Assembly (NCBI GenBank): GCA_964621905.1
Contig: CAZUNG010000001.1
Location: 358,830-422,829, forward strand
DNA length: 64,000 nt
Source: Ruminococcus_G sp964621905
GTDB lineage: Bacteria > Bacillota > Clostridia > Lachnospirales > Lachnospiraceae
Reading direction: 5' to 3'
Within the stretch, counting starts at the first letter, position 1. Each line of letters begins with the position of its first letter. The notes under the pieces were generated by a model. It worked only from the letters and a program-made list of their open reading frames with translations. It searched no databases and was not told the origin of the DNA. A program made the translations under genes and the position numbers. Positions 52,842 to 61,306 of the stretch are shown in pieces.

Positions 52842-53261
52842 ATGATGACAAAAAATGAAATTTTTCAGCTGATGAACAGCAATCCGGTGTTCCATCTCGC
52901 AACGATGGATCAGGATCAGCCGAGAGTGAGAGGTATGCTGCTGTTCAGAGCCGATGATGACGGAATTATTTTTCATACTGCATCGACAAAAGATGTTTAC
53001 ACGCAGATTCAAAAGAACCCCAAAGCCGAACTGTGTTTTCAGGGAAACAGCACCCAGGTACGTGTGACCGGAGTGTTGGAACACGTCACAGATTCCGCTC
53101 TCAGGGAGGAAATCTTCCAGCATCCCACCCGACAGTTTTTGCAGTCCTGGAAGGACAACGGTGTTGAGCATTTGCTTGAGGTATTTGTCCTGAAGCATGG
53201 ATCTGCGGCAGTATGGACCATGGAAACAAATTTTGATGAGAAACGTTATATAGAATTATAA
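52842..53261 (+). CDS. Pyridoxamine 5'-phosphate oxidase-fold flavin protein
   Basis: A 139-residue split-barrel protein of the PNPOx-like family that binds FMN or F420. Recognised segments are NPVFHLATMDQDQPRVRGM near residue 15, IIFHTASTKDVYTQIQKNP and VRVTGVLEHV. Family members reduce small substrates or bind cofactors; true PdxH activity is unlikely at this length. AGGAGG lies about 9 bases before tandem ATGs (52842, 52845). A terminator follows. Divergence of function within this family prevents a firmer name. Confidence 0.88.
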   Translation: MMTKNEIFQLMNSNPVFHLATMDQDQPRVRGMLLFRADDDGIIFHTASTKDVYTQIQKNPKAELCFQGNSTQVRVTGVLEHVTDSALREEIFQHPTRQFLQSWKDNGVEHLLEVFVLKHGSAAVWTMETNFDEKRYIEL

Positions 53262-53265
53262 ACAG

Positions 53266-53295
53266 GGACAGCAGTTTGATACTGCTGTCCTTTTT
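53266..53295 (+). terminator. Intrinsic terminator after the PNPOx-fold gene
   Basis: A perfect 9-bp stem pairs GGACAGCAG (53266-53274) with CTGCTGTCC (53282-53290), then TTTTT. Confidence 0.88.
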
Positions 53296-53378
53296 CGCTA
53301 TACGGAACAATTAAGCGCCCGTTATTTTTTTTACTTTATATGATTCTCCCCAATTCCACATAAAAGCTTCTTTTATAT

Positions 53379-54257
53379 TTATGGAGCATCCATCAAATCT
53401 CTTATCTGTTCGATAAATTTCTCTGCCGCCTTAGAGAATATTGGATACCGCTTCCATGCAAGACCATATTGAATTTTTATTGTTGGCTCAAGTGGACGGA
53501 AACAAAGTGTCTGGCTTTCGCTGGTATCTACCAGTGTACGCAGGGCAAACGCATATCCAAGTCCATTTTTAATTAAAAGAGAAGGGTTGTTGAACAGAAT
53601 ATCGAAGGTGGCAATGGTATTCAGCTGCTCCGCAGGGATCCCCGCCCAGGCAGAAAGCTCCCTCTGCAAGCCAATACGCTGGGGCAGAATGAGCGGAACG
53701 CCTTGAATGTCCTCCGGGCGAATGACCTCTTTGGATGCGAGAGAGCAATCCTTTCGCATGAGCAGTCCCCACTCGTCGGTTTCATTTAAGGGAAGATGCT
53801 CATATTTCACAAGGTCAACAGGCTCAATCAGAATACCAAAATCCAAGATGCCGTGGTCGAGCTTCTCCATCAGTGTTTCAGCGTCACCATTGAAAAACTG
53901 AAACGTTACTCCCAAATGCCTGTCTGCGATCATGGTGGTTGCCTGCGCCACGGTAGACGACCCAGCACCACCGATGGAAATAACACCGCCGATCAAGTCA
54001 GAATCCTGGGCAATTTCCCGCCTGGTTTTTTCGCACAGCATCAGAATTTCATCTGCACGCTTACGGAGAAGGACACCTTCTTCGGTCAGTGTGATTTTTC
54101 TTTTGCCACGAATGAAAAGCTGTTTTCCCAATTCCTGTTCTAATTCCATCAGCTGCTTCGATAACGAAGGCTGTGTAATATGCAGAGATTCCGCTGCACG
54201 AGTAATGTTTTCTTCTCGTGCAACTGCTAAAAAATAGCGAAGCAATCGTAATTCCAT
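53379..54257 (-). CDS. LysR family transcriptional regulator
   Basis: A 292-residue LysR regulator. The N-terminal winged helix (residues 1-62) is typical: MELRLLRYFLAVAREENITR and AAESLHITQPSLSKQLMELE. The C-terminal periplasmic-binding-like effector domain starts near 90. AGGAGGG lies 5 bases before the ATG. It is divergent from a small protein-MATE-reductase-dehydrogenase operon across about 140 bp, the usual layout for a LysR regulator controlling its neighbour. The effector is unknown but would be expected to be a substrate of that operon. Confidence 0.93.
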   Translation of the reverse strand: MELRLLRYFLAVAREENITRAAESLHITQPSLSKQLMELEQELGKQLFIRGKRKITLTEEGVLLRKRADEILMLCEKTRREIAQDSDLIGGVISIGGAGSSTVAQATTMIADRHLGVTFQFFNGDAETLMEKLDHGILDFGILIEPVDLVKYEHLPLNETDEWGLLMRKDCSLASKEVIRPEDIQGVPLILPQRIGLQRELSAWAGIPAEQLNTIATFDILFNNPSLLIKNGLGYAFALRTLVDTSESQTLCFRPLEPTIKIQYGLAWKRYPIFSKAAEKFIEQIRDLMDAP

Positions 54258-54323
54258 CAGTATCCCTCCTTGTCGCTCCTATCATCATTATATATGTCTG
54301 AACCATTCCTGTAAACTATGATT

Positions 54324-54352
54324 TTGTATTGTTTATAAGTATTTGATATGAA
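54324..54352 (+). promoter_or_regulatory. Possible sigma-A promoter for the LysR-divergent operon
   Basis: TTGTAT (54324-54329) and TATGAA (54347-54352) are 17 bases apart. Both boxes are weak, as expected for a promoter needing a LysR activator. No clear T-N11-A dyad was fixed by eye. Confidence 0.45.
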
Positions 54353-54395
54353 AAAAAAAGCGTTATATACTTTGAATAGCAAAGGAGGGACACAA

Positions 54396-54617
54396 ATGCA
54401 TCATCAAATAGCATCAGATTCTGTCATACAGAATTTGAAGGATGCCGGATGTGAAGATAACTTTATTGAGAGATTTATTTTCGCATTAGAAAATAATCAA
54501 AACAAAGAAGTATTTTTATTGCTTCGTGGATGGCGGAACAGTCTGCTTGATGAAATACACAACAATCAGCACAAGCTGGATTGTCTTGACTATCTGATAC
54601 GAAAGTTAGGAGGTTAA
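54396..54617 (+). CDS. Small helical hypothetical protein, 73 aa
   Basis: A 73-residue soluble protein beginning MHHQIASDSVIQNLKDAGC, with FIERFIFALENNQ, LLRGWRNSLLDEIH and DCLDYLIRKL. It is all helical and resembles small hypothetical proteins found beside LysR genes and efflux pumps in Clostridia, which I recall but cannot confirm. AAAGGAGG lies 7 bases before the ATG at 54396; an in-frame ATG 16 codons upstream lacks a site. It is the first gene of the operon, 10 bases before the MATE gene. Confidence 0.75.
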   Translation: MHHQIASDSVIQNLKDAGCEDNFIERFIFALENNQNKEVFLLLRGWRNSLLDEIHNNQHKLDCLDYLIRKLGG

Positions 54618-54627
54618 AGAATATACC

Positions 54628-56031
54628 ATGAACGCATTCGCTTTGAAAAGAAAAGCTTGCAAAAACGAGAATAAGACGGCAGCCTTGATGACGGAAGGCA
54701 GTATCTTCAAGGGTATTTTGTTTTTTTCTGTTCCATTGATTTTAGGGAGTCTCCTGCAGCAAATGTACAATGCCGTTGACTCCATCATTGTTGGCAACTA
54801 TGTTGGCCGGGATGCACTTGCGGCTGTTGGTTCCAGTACAGCTCTGATTTACTTGTTGATTGCCTTCAGTCAGGGAGCTGCTGTTGGTGCAGGGGTCGTT
54901 GTTTCTCAGCATTTGGGAGCCAAGGACAAAAAGGGAGTTCATGCCTCTGTTCATACGGCATTGGCGATCTCAGTAATACTTGGGCTGATTCTGACCGTGG
55001 GTGGGATTCTGTTCAGTCGCCCGCTGCTGGTCTGGATGAATACACCCGCAAAGATTTTAGAGGAGTCTGTGACCTATCTGCAAATTTACTCCGGTGGAAT
55101 GGTATTCAATGTGGTTTACAATATGGCTGCCGGCATTATGAATGCTGCCGGAAATTCAAAACGTTCTCTGCGCTATTTGGCGGCTGCATCCATTGTCAAT
55201 GTGGTTCTGGATTTGCTTCTGATCGCAGGATTCCAAATGGGGGTTGCGGGAGCTGCAATTGCAACCAATATCAGTCAGGTTGTGTCCTGCGTATTGGCAA
55301 TGCTGTTTCTGATGGGCGTACCCGAGCAGTATCAAATCAATTTGAAAGAAATCAAAATTCAGAAGCGGGTTGCACTCCGTATTATTCAAATTGGTCTACC
55401 CACCGGGTTTCAAAATATGGTCATCTCTCTTTCCAATATACTGGTTCAGTCCAGCGTGAATGCATTCGGTGCGGCGGCCATGGCGGGGTTTGGTGCTTAC
55501 ATGAAAATCGACGGATTCAATATCCTGCCTATTACCAGCTTCAGCATGGCGGTCACTACCTTTACTGGACAGAACTATGGTGCCGGGAAATTTGACCGGG
55601 TAACAAAGGGCATGGTTGTGACCATGATGATGGGAATCATTTATACACTGGCACTGGGAGCTTTGCTGCTTACTTTTTCGGAACCAGCCATCCGGCTGTT
55701 TAACCAAGATGCCGATGTAATCGCAATCGGCATGACTGCTATGCGATATTTTTGTCCTTTCTATTGGACACTCAGTATCCTGCACGCATTGGCAGGTACT
55801 GTTCGTGGCACTGGAAAGAGCGTTCCACCGATGGTAATTTTGATTCTTTCTCTATGTGTGTTCCGTATGGGGTGGATCACATTCATGATGCCGCATTTCA
55901 GCGCCATTGACGGTGTATTTGCACTGTATCCGGCGTCTTGGATTTTGGGAATGATTTTAATGGTTTTGTACGCATGGAAGGGAAAATGGTTTTCTGTTCC
56001 TGAGAAAGAAAATGGAGGAATTTTATCATGA
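54628..56031 (+). CDS. MATE family efflux transporter
   Basis: A 467-residue multidrug/toxin exporter with about twelve hydrophobic helices. The first conserved segment is FFSVPLILGSLLQQMYNAVD near residue 33, followed by DSIIVGNYVGRDALAAVGSS. The second half repeats this pattern (GLPTGFQNMVISLSNILVQ near 258; AMAGFGAYMKIDGF). Export is likely driven by Na+ or H+. AGGAGG lies unusually far (about 14 bases) before the ATG. The stop overlaps the aldo/keto reductase start as ATGA. In this operon it may export the substrate or product of the two oxidoreductases. Confidence 0.93.
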   Translation: MNAFALKRKACKNENKTAALMTEGSIFKGILFFSVPLILGSLLQQMYNAVDSIIVGNYVGRDALAAVGSSTALIYLLIAFSQGAAVGAGVVVSQHLGAKDKKGVHASVHTALAISVILGLILTVGGILFSRPLLVWMNTPAKILEESVTYLQIYSGGMVFNVVYNMAAGIMNAAGNSKRSLRYLAAASIVNVVLDLLLIAGFQMGVAGAAIATNISQVVSCVLAMLFLMGVPEQYQINLKEIKIQKRVALRIIQIGLPTGFQNMVISLSNILVQSSVNAFGAAAMAGFGAYMKIDGFNILPITSFSMAVTTFTGQNYGAGKFDRVTKGMVVTMMMGIIYTLALGALLLTFSEPAIRLFNQDADVIAIGMTAMRYFCPFYWTLSILHALAGTVRGTGKSVPPMVILILSLCVFRMGWITFMMPHFSAIDGVFALYPASWILGMILMVLYAWKGKWFSVPEKENGGILS

Positions 56032-56888
56032 AAAATACAGTGATACTGAATAACGGCATGCAGATGCCTAAAATTGGGTTCGGCGTGTTCCGAATCAATC
56101 ATATGGAAGAATGCGAGGGAGCTGTTTTGCAGGCGATCCAAAGCGGCTATCGATTGATTGACACAGCCAGTGCCTATGAAAACGAAGAAGCTGTTGGACG
56201 TGCCATTCGGCGCAGTGGTGTTCCCCGTGAGGAGCTGTTCGTGACCACCAAGCTATGGATCACGGATACCAGCTATGAAGGAGCCATGCGGGGGTTTCAG
56301 CGCTCCTTGGAGCGTCTGGGGTTGGATTACATCGACCTCTATCTAATCCATCAGCCGTTTCATGATTACTATGGTGCATGGAGAGCCATGGAGGAGCTGT
56401 ACGCAGAGGGAAAAGTCCGGGCGATTGGTGTGGACAATTTTACTCAGGACAGACTGGCTGATTTTATCTTCTTCAACAAGGTAAAACCTGCGGTCAATTT
56501 GGTTGAGTGCAATGTCTTTTTCCAGCGTGAAGATGACCTTGCCTATCTAAACAATCAAGGAATCCAGATGCAGGCATGGTCGCCTCTGACTGCCGGCAGC
56601 GAGGGACTTCTTGATCATCCGCTGTTGCTTCAGCTCAGTCAGAAATATCAGAAATCTGTGCCACAGATTGTTCTTCGGTGGCTGATCCAGCGTGGTATCG
56701 TCCCACTGGTGAAAAGCGTAAAACCAGAACGAATGAAGGAAAACCTTGCTGTTTTCGACTTTGCGCTTTCGGCAGAGGATATGGAAAAAATCACTGACCT
56801 TGATACAGGGCATAGTTGTTTTCCTCCCCGTACCACTGGTCAGGATGTTAACGCCTTTTTGGAAGCTGCACAAAGGTTTCGGGTCTGA
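56028..56888 (+). CDS. Aldo/keto reductase
   Basis: A 286-residue NADPH-type carbonyl reductase. The catalytic tetrad is visible: Asp in LIDTASAYENE (near residue 44), Tyr in the same motif, Lys in VTTKLWITD (near 75) and His in YLIHQPFHD (near 106). The cofactor region has VPLVKSVKPERMKENLAVFD near 230. The length is typical. It reduces aldehydes or ketones to alcohols in the cytosol. It is translationally coupled to the MATE gene and followed 13 bases later by an iron alcohol dehydrogenase, which suggests a shared carbonyl substrate. Confidence 0.93.
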   Translation: MKNTVILNNGMQMPKIGFGVFRINHMEECEGAVLQAIQSGYRLIDTASAYENEEAVGRAIRRSGVPREELFVTTKLWITDTSYEGAMRGFQRSLERLGLDYIDLYLIHQPFHDYYGAWRAMEELYAEGKVRAIGVDNFTQDRLADFIFFNKVKPAVNLVECNVFFQREDDLAYLNNQGIQMQAWSPLTAGSEGLLDHPLLLQLSQKYQKSVPQIVLRWLIQRGIVPLVKSVKPERMKENLAVFDFALSAEDMEKITDLDTGHSCFPPRTTGQDVNAFLEAAQRFRV

Positions 56889-56901
56889 GAGGAAGGCGGT
56901 A

Positions 56902-58104
56902 ATGATGAAGTTATACGAAAAAGGCAAGCTCCCGCAAATTATCTGGGGGAGCAAAAGTGCCGACCGTGTGGGAGCAGAACTGAAAAGTGCTGATGTGCAG
57001 AAATGTCTGATCGTATCGGGAAGTCATGTAATCAAACATCCCATCACCCAGAAAATCATTCACTCTCTGGAAAGTATTGGCGTTGTATGTGATGTTTTTG
57101 ACCGGGTGCTGCCGGAACCTACCGATTTGCTGTGTATCGAAATTGCACAGGAAATCAAGCGCAATCACTACGACTGTATTCTGGGCATTGGAGGTGGCAG
57201 TCCTATGGATGCGGCAAAAGCAGCTTCCCTGATTGCTGGAATTCCGGAAGATCTCCCAGATCTGCATGAATACGGTAAGACCGGTACTCGGATGAGGGAG
57301 CAGTGGAACCGTCCCTGTATGCTGGTTTTGATGCCGACTACGTCAGGCACAGGGGCCGAAACAACAGCCAGTGCCGTTATTTCCAGCGAAAAGCATGGAA
57401 TAAAATTTAGTTTTGGCAATCGGAATACCGCTCCTGATCTATGTATCATTGACCCGGAATTTACATTGGGAATGCCTGCAATGCCGACAGCCTATGGCGG
57501 CGTGGATGCGTTGACACACACGATAGAAATTCTGGTTGGTACGGGAGCCAATGCGTACACCAATACGATTTTGTTGTCCTGTTTAGAGAAACTTTGGACA
57601 TGGCTGCCGATTGCAGTACAGGAGCCGAATCATCTGGAAGCCCGTGAACAACTCTCCTGGGCGGCTCATAATGCTCTGGCAAATGGTGGGATTCCTAACG
57701 GTCACGCAGTAGCTCACGCCATCGGCTCGCTGTATCATGTGGTTCACGGACACGCCTGCATGATGGTTTTACCTACGGTGATCCGCCATTTTGCGGAAAC
57801 TGCACAGGATGCAATCGGACAAATTGCCGGCCGGGTCGGTGTACCGGTGACTGGCGATGCCCAAACGGATGCCGAAAATGTGGCAAACGCATTCCTTCTG
57901 TTTTATAAAAATCTTGGTATGAAGCCGTTGCGGGAAACCTTGCAGGAAAAAGGGTGCTTTGACGATGAGCAAACGTTTATTGAAAAAATGATTCCGGTTG
58001 TTATGGATGATTTCAAATCCCGTCAGTGGCTCCCACCGATTCATGGAGATAATTATAGAGAAAAGGTTGGAAAGATTTGTTCCGCAATTTACGAAGAAAC
58101 GTGA
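56902..58104 (+). CDS. Iron-containing alcohol dehydrogenase
   Basis: A 400-residue group III alcohol dehydrogenase. The NAD(P)-binding motif GIGGGSPMDAAKAA is near residue 95 and TTSGTGAETTASAVIS near 145. The metal ligands lie in GGVDALTHTIEI (Asp and His, near 195) and in NGHAVAHAIGSLYHVVHGHA near 270. GAGGAAGG lies about 7 bases before the ATG at 56902; an open frame from upstream overlaps the aldo/keto reductase. It would interconvert an alcohol and an aldehyde. The metal site is intact, so the enzyme is likely active. Confidence 0.93.
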   Translation: MMKLYEKGKLPQIIWGSKSADRVGAELKSADVQKCLIVSGSHVIKHPITQKIIHSLESIGVVCDVFDRVLPEPTDLLCIEIAQEIKRNHYDCILGIGGGSPMDAAKAASLIAGIPEDLPDLHEYGKTGTRMREQWNRPCMLVLMPTTSGTGAETTASAVISSEKHGIKFSFGNRNTAPDLCIIDPEFTLGMPAMPTAYGGVDALTHTIEILVGTGANAYTNTILLSCLEKLWTWLPIAVQEPNHLEAREQLSWAAHNALANGGIPNGHAVAHAIGSLYHVVHGHACMMVLPTVIRHFAETAQDAIGQIAGRVGVPVTGDAQTDAENVANAFLLFYKNLGMKPLRETLQEKGCFDDEQTFIEKMIPVVMDDFKSRQWLPPIHGDNYREKVGKICSAIYEET

Positions 58105-58117
58105 GGATATAAATGAG

Positions 58118-58919
58118 ATGAAAGATATTGAACGTTTACTAGCCATTGATATGCACGTTCATGCTTACCCCGATATGAGCCTGAACCATCCGCAGCACAG
58201 GACAAATGATGATGTGATTGCACAATGTCGTGCGGCTGGAATGGGCGGTCTTGTGCTGAAAACCCATGGCTGGCCCTGCGTTGGACTGGCGCATCAGTTC
58301 AATAGAGAACATGATGATTTTACAGTGTATCCCAGCGCATCGCTTAATACGATGGCAGGCGGGCCTCATCCGTGGGTCGTTGAGATGGCCATTGAGATGG
58401 GGTGTAAAATGATTTGGCTCCCTACATGGAGTGCGGTCAGTGACCATGAGCATACAGGTTTTGGTGTTATTGCGGAAAAGTATATTCCAAGAGGCAAGAC
58501 TGGAATGCGAGAGCAGGATTTTTACTGCCTGTTGGACGAAAAAGGACAGTTGTCAGAGGAAAGTAAGGAATGTATCATGCTTTGCAGTAGGCCGTTTTGC
58601 ACAGAAAATCGGCTTTGATAAAGTGTGTCTGACACATCCGAGCAGTAGCTGCTCTTTCAATCAATTTGAGCAGATCAATGCATTTGCCCAGATGGGGCAC
58701 TATATCGAATTGTGCGCACTCAAGGTAGCGCCAATGTACTACTACACATCTAGAACCATTGAAGAAATGGGGCGCATTATCAAAGAAGTCGGAGCTAATC
58801 GTTGCTATATTTCGCCGGATCACTTGTTTGACTGGACACCTTCTATTCCGCAGCAAATCTATCAAGTTCTCGGCTGCCTGCTTAATACAGGTATCATTAT
58901 GAAGAACTGCAAACTGTGA
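58118..58919 (+). pseudogene. DUF6282-type amidohydrolase-fold protein, frameshifted with probable internal deletion
   Basis: The first part (58118-58618) starts MKDIERLLAIDMHVHAYPDMS and carries the metal-type HVHAYPD and VLKTHGWPCVG of the DUF6282/amidohydrolase group, then goes out of frame near 58585 after SEESKECIML and stops. The second part resumes in the next frame with FAVGRFAQKIGFDKVCLTHPSS and continues to a stop at 58919. The join lacks the usual segment expected between these blocks, so a deletion of roughly 15-20 codons not divisible by three is the simplest reading. It is last in the MATE-reductase operon. If real it is non-functional; a sequencing error alone would not explain the missing segment. 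Confidence 0.7.
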
Positions 58920-59032
58920 TGAATACACCAAAACTGTTATTTGGAGTGAAGTGAAGCAGCAAGCCAAAGGATAATTTTGCTGGATCAGATTTTTACAGGT
59001 CTTTTGTTTTCGATGCGGACATTATTAAAAGG

Positions 59033-59051
59033 GCAACAGCCGGTTGCTTTT
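59033..59051 (+). terminator. Weak intrinsic terminator before the XRE gene
   Basis: A 5-bp stem pairs GCAAC (59033-59037) with GTTGC (59043-59047), then TTTT. It would end the operon that contains the broken DUF6282 gene. Confidence 0.5.
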
Positions 59052-59067
59052 CTTAGAATGCCCGATA

Positions 59068-59076
59068 TGCTATAAT
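59068..59076 (+). promoter_or_regulatory. Extended -10 promoter for the XRE/zinc-ribbon gene
   Basis: TGCTATAAT (59068-59076) is an extended -10 element with no clear -35, ending about 20 bases before the ATG. The transcript would have a very short leader containing the ribosome site. Confidence 0.55.
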
Positions 59077-59095
59077 TTCTGTAAGGAGGACAGGA

Positions 59096-59572
59096 ATGGA
59101 AGCGAAAAATATTATTTACGAACTGAGAATGAAAAAGGGACTCTCTCAGGAGAAGCTTGCAGAAAAATTATTTGTAACCAGACAGGCGGTTTCTCGTTGG
59201 GAGAACGGGGATACCGTCCCGAATACAGATACCCTTAAATTGATTGCCGAAACCTTCCAGGTGTCCGTCGACCATTTGCTGGGACATCCGGCAGGGCTTT
59301 GCCAGAGCTGCGGTATGGTCCTCGATGCAGACGATGACAGAGGAACAGAAAAAGACGGCAGCAAATCAGAAGAATACTGTGCGTTCTGCTTTCAGAATGG
59401 TGAGTTCACCCAGGATATCACAATGGAAGAACTGGCTGAACACAATTTACAGCATCTGGATGAGTGGAACAAATCTGCCGGACTGCACTTGACACAGCAG
59501 GAGGCCAGAATACAGCTGCTGGAGTTTTTACCGACATTAAAACGCTGGAGAAGAACTCAAGACAGCAGATAA
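59096..59572 (+). CDS. XRE-family regulator fused to a zinc-ribbon domain
   Basis: A 158-residue protein. Residues 5-60 are a helix-turn-helix of the Cro/CI type (LRMKKGLSQEKLAEKLFVTR, AVSRWENGDTVPNTDTLK). From residue 68 a zinc-ribbon-like domain follows with CQSCGM and CAFCFQNGEF. The rest (FTQDITMEELAEHNLQHLDE) is the helical extension seen in this fused family. AAGGAGGA precedes the ATG. It is transcribed alone from an extended -10 promoter. Its target is not evident. Confidence 0.9.
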   Translation: MEAKNIIYELRMKKGLSQEKLAEKLFVTRQAVSRWENGDTVPNTDTLKLIAETFQVSVDHLLGHPAGLCQSCGMVLDADDDRGTEKDGSKSEEYCAFCFQNGEFTQDITMEELAEHNLQHLDEWNKSAGLHLTQQEARIQLLEFLPTLKRWRRTQDSR

Positions 59573-59740
59573 GGAGAAACAAAAACGGATCGGTAAGATG
59601 AAAAACATGTGATGGTGATGTATGGATCTACAGTATATGGAAGCGGCAATCTGCGGTCCGAAAAAGAAGATTCATAAACAGACAGGGAGTATGGCACTTC
59701 TGCGCTGACAGTTGATAAAAACTTTTACCACTATTTATAA
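59573..59740 (+). other. Intergenic stretch with no convincing gene
   Basis: Between the XRE gene and the PiT leader I see only a 28-codon frame from an ATG at 59622 without a ribosome site, possibly a relic. No RNA gene is recognised. The PiT promoter begins at 59712. Confidence 0.5.
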
Positions 59741-59741
59741 T
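59712..59741 (+). promoter_or_regulatory. Sigma-A promoter for the PiT gene
   Basis: TTGATA (59712-59717) and TATAAT (59736-59741) with an 18-base spacer. The -10 box ends where the 21-bp inverted repeat begins, so transcription would start within the left arm. Confidence 0.65.
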
Positions 59742-59789
59742 TCTCTTTTACTTTTCACCATATATTGAATGGTGGAAAGTAAAGGAGAA
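59741..59789 (+). promoter_or_regulatory. 21-bp near-perfect inverted repeat covering the PiT ribosome site
   Basis: Arm 59741-59761 can pair with 59769-59789 at all 21 positions (19 Watson-Crick and 2 G-U in RNA) around a 7-base loop. The right arm contains the AAAGGAG ribosome site, so the structure could hide it; alternatively the DNA repeat is an operator just after the -10 box. No T-tract follows it, so it is not a terminator. Confidence 0.75.
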
Positions 59790-59796
59790 TTTATAT

Positions 59797-60813
59797 ATGT
59801 CAGATCCCATTCTGCTGTTCACGATTCTGCTGACGCTTGGCGTAATCTTTGTCAATGGCTGGACGGATGCACCAAATGCAATCGCTACGTGCATCACCAC
59901 CGGATGTCTAAAAGAGCGCACGGCAATCTGGATGAGTGCGGTTTTTAATTTCCTGGGAGTGCTGGTCATGACAAAAATCAACAGTTCTGTGGCAGCTACC
60001 ATCAGCAACATGGTTGATTTCGGAGCCGATACCCGGCATGCACTGATTGCCCTGTGTGCATCATTGTTTTCCATTGTCGTATATAGCGCGGCCGCATCCT
60101 CGCTTGGAATTCCCACCAGCGAAAGCCACAGCCTGATCGCGGGGCTGTCCGGCGCGGCAGTCGCAATACAGCACGGGATCGGCGGCATCAACATGGCCGA
60201 GTGGATAAAGGTGCTCTACGGCCTTGGATGCAGTCTTATCTGTGGGTTTGCCGCCGGATGGCTGGTGTGCCGTCTGGTCACTTTGCTCTGTCAAAATCTT
60301 AACTGCGAAAAAGCTGACGCATTTTTTAAAAATGCACAGATTTTCGGCGCCGCATCCATGAGTTTTATGCACGGAGCACAGGACGGGCAGAAATTTATCG
60401 GCGTCCTGTTTCTGGGATTTGCATTCCGCAGCGGGCAAAACAGTGTCTCGGATGCCGCGATTCCTGTCTGGATGATGATGCTGTGCAGCGCCGTCATGGC
60501 ACTTGGCACCAGCGTCGGCGGTAAAAAAATCATCCGGGCAGTCGGAGAAGATCTCGTCAAACTGGAACGCTACCAGGGATTTTCCGCGGACCTGGCGGGA
60601 GCCGTCTGTCTGCTGTTTTCTACACTTCTCGGGATTCCGGTCTCCACAACCCATACGAAAACAAGTGCAATCATGGGAGCCGGGTCAGTGAAAAGCGTCT
60701 CCGAAATTAATGTTCACGTCTTGTGTGAGATGATGCTTGCCTGGATCTTTACATTTCCCGGATGCGGGCTGATCAGTTATGCGATGGCTGTTATTTTTCT
60801 GCATTTCGGATAA
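59797..60813 (+). CDS. PiT family inorganic phosphate permease
   Basis: A 338-residue membrane transporter of the Pit/PHO4 family, moving phosphate with a cation. The first repeat signature is GWTDAPNAIATCITTG near residue 21, a variant of the common GANDVANA. The second is SFMHGAQDGQKFIGVLFLG near 188. PTSESHSLIAGLSGAA and PVSTTHTKTSAIMG show the conserved loops. About nine to ten hydrophobic helices are seen. Its leader holds an inverted repeat that covers the ribosome site. The deviation from the canonical ND motif (TD here) may affect substrate. No PhoU-like partner gene follows. Confidence 0.92.
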   Translation: MSDPILLFTILLTLGVIFVNGWTDAPNAIATCITTGCLKERTAIWMSAVFNFLGVLVMTKINSSVAATISNMVDFGADTRHALIALCASLFSIVVYSAAASSLGIPTSESHSLIAGLSGAAVAIQHGIGGINMAEWIKVLYGLGCSLICGFAAGWLVCRLVTLLCQNLNCEKADAFFKNAQIFGAASMSFMHGAQDGQKFIGVLFLGFAFRSGQNSVSDAAIPVWMMMLCSAVMALGTSVGGKKIIRAVGEDLVKLERYQGFSADLAGAVCLLFSTLLGIPVSTTHTKTSAIMGAGSVKSVSEINVHVLCEMMLAWIFTFPGCGLISYAMAVIFLHFG

Positions 60814-60892
60814 CCGCTGCGGCTCTGTACTTTATGATTGAAATTTTCCTTGGATCACGTTAAGATAAAAAGAAAAGCCAGGAGGATACCAA

Positions 60893-61237
60893 ATGCCATA
60901 CATAAAAACAAACGTATCAATTCCCGTAACGAAAGAGCAGAAGGAGAACGTGAAAAGCCGGTTTGGACAGATCATTTCCCTGATCCCGGGAAAATCCGAA
61001 GCCTTTCTGATGGTGGATCTTCAAGACAACTGCAGCCTGTATTTCGGCGGAAACCAGGATGGACCCACCGCCTATGTGAAAGTGGAGGTTTTCGGCAGTT
61101 TGTCAGATGAATACAGCCTTATGCTGACTAAAAACATCTGCAGTATGCTGGAAGAAGAGCTGCATATTCCGCAGAACCGCATATATGTGAATTATGAAAG
61201 CTTTACCCAGTGGGGCTGGAACGGAAAGAATTTTTAA
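60893..61237 (+). CDS. MIF/phenylpyruvate tautomerase-related protein
   Basis: A 114-residue protein starting MPYIKTNVSIPVTKEQ. The catalytic proline at position 2, exposed after removal of Met, is present. The conserved SEAFLMVDLQD, LYFGG and VNYESFTQWGWNG patterns match the macrophage migration inhibitory factor family. Bacterial members are tautomerases of unclear physiological role; those of gut bacteria have attracted interest as host mimics, but no such role can be read here. CAGGAGGA precedes the ATG. It is the last plus-strand gene before a converging minus-strand pair. Confidence 0.9.
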   Translation: MPYIKTNVSIPVTKEQKENVKSRFGQIISLIPGKSEAFLMVDLQDNCSLYFGGNQDGPTAYVKVEVFGSLSDEYSLMLTKNICSMLEEELHIPQNRIYVNYESFTQWGWNGKNF

Positions 61238-61265
61238 CGCCGCAGCAAAAATCGAAAGAGAGAAC

Positions 61266-61304
61266 CACGGCGGCCTTGAACATAATTTCAAAACCGCCGC
61301 CGTG
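61266..61304. terminator. GC-rich stem-loop between converging genes
   Basis: A perfect 9-bp stem pairs CACGGCGGC (61266-61274) with GCCGCCGTG (61296-61304). T-tracts are absent on the plus strand and interrupted on the minus strand, so termination strength is uncertain. It lies between the MIF-like gene and the small zinc-knuckle ORF. Confidence 0.45.
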
Positions 61305-61306
61305 CC

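Noticed and set aside
54258..54395. LysR T-N11-A operator in the divergent spacer
   Set aside because: Several AT-rich near-dyads exist but none is clearly better than chance by eye.
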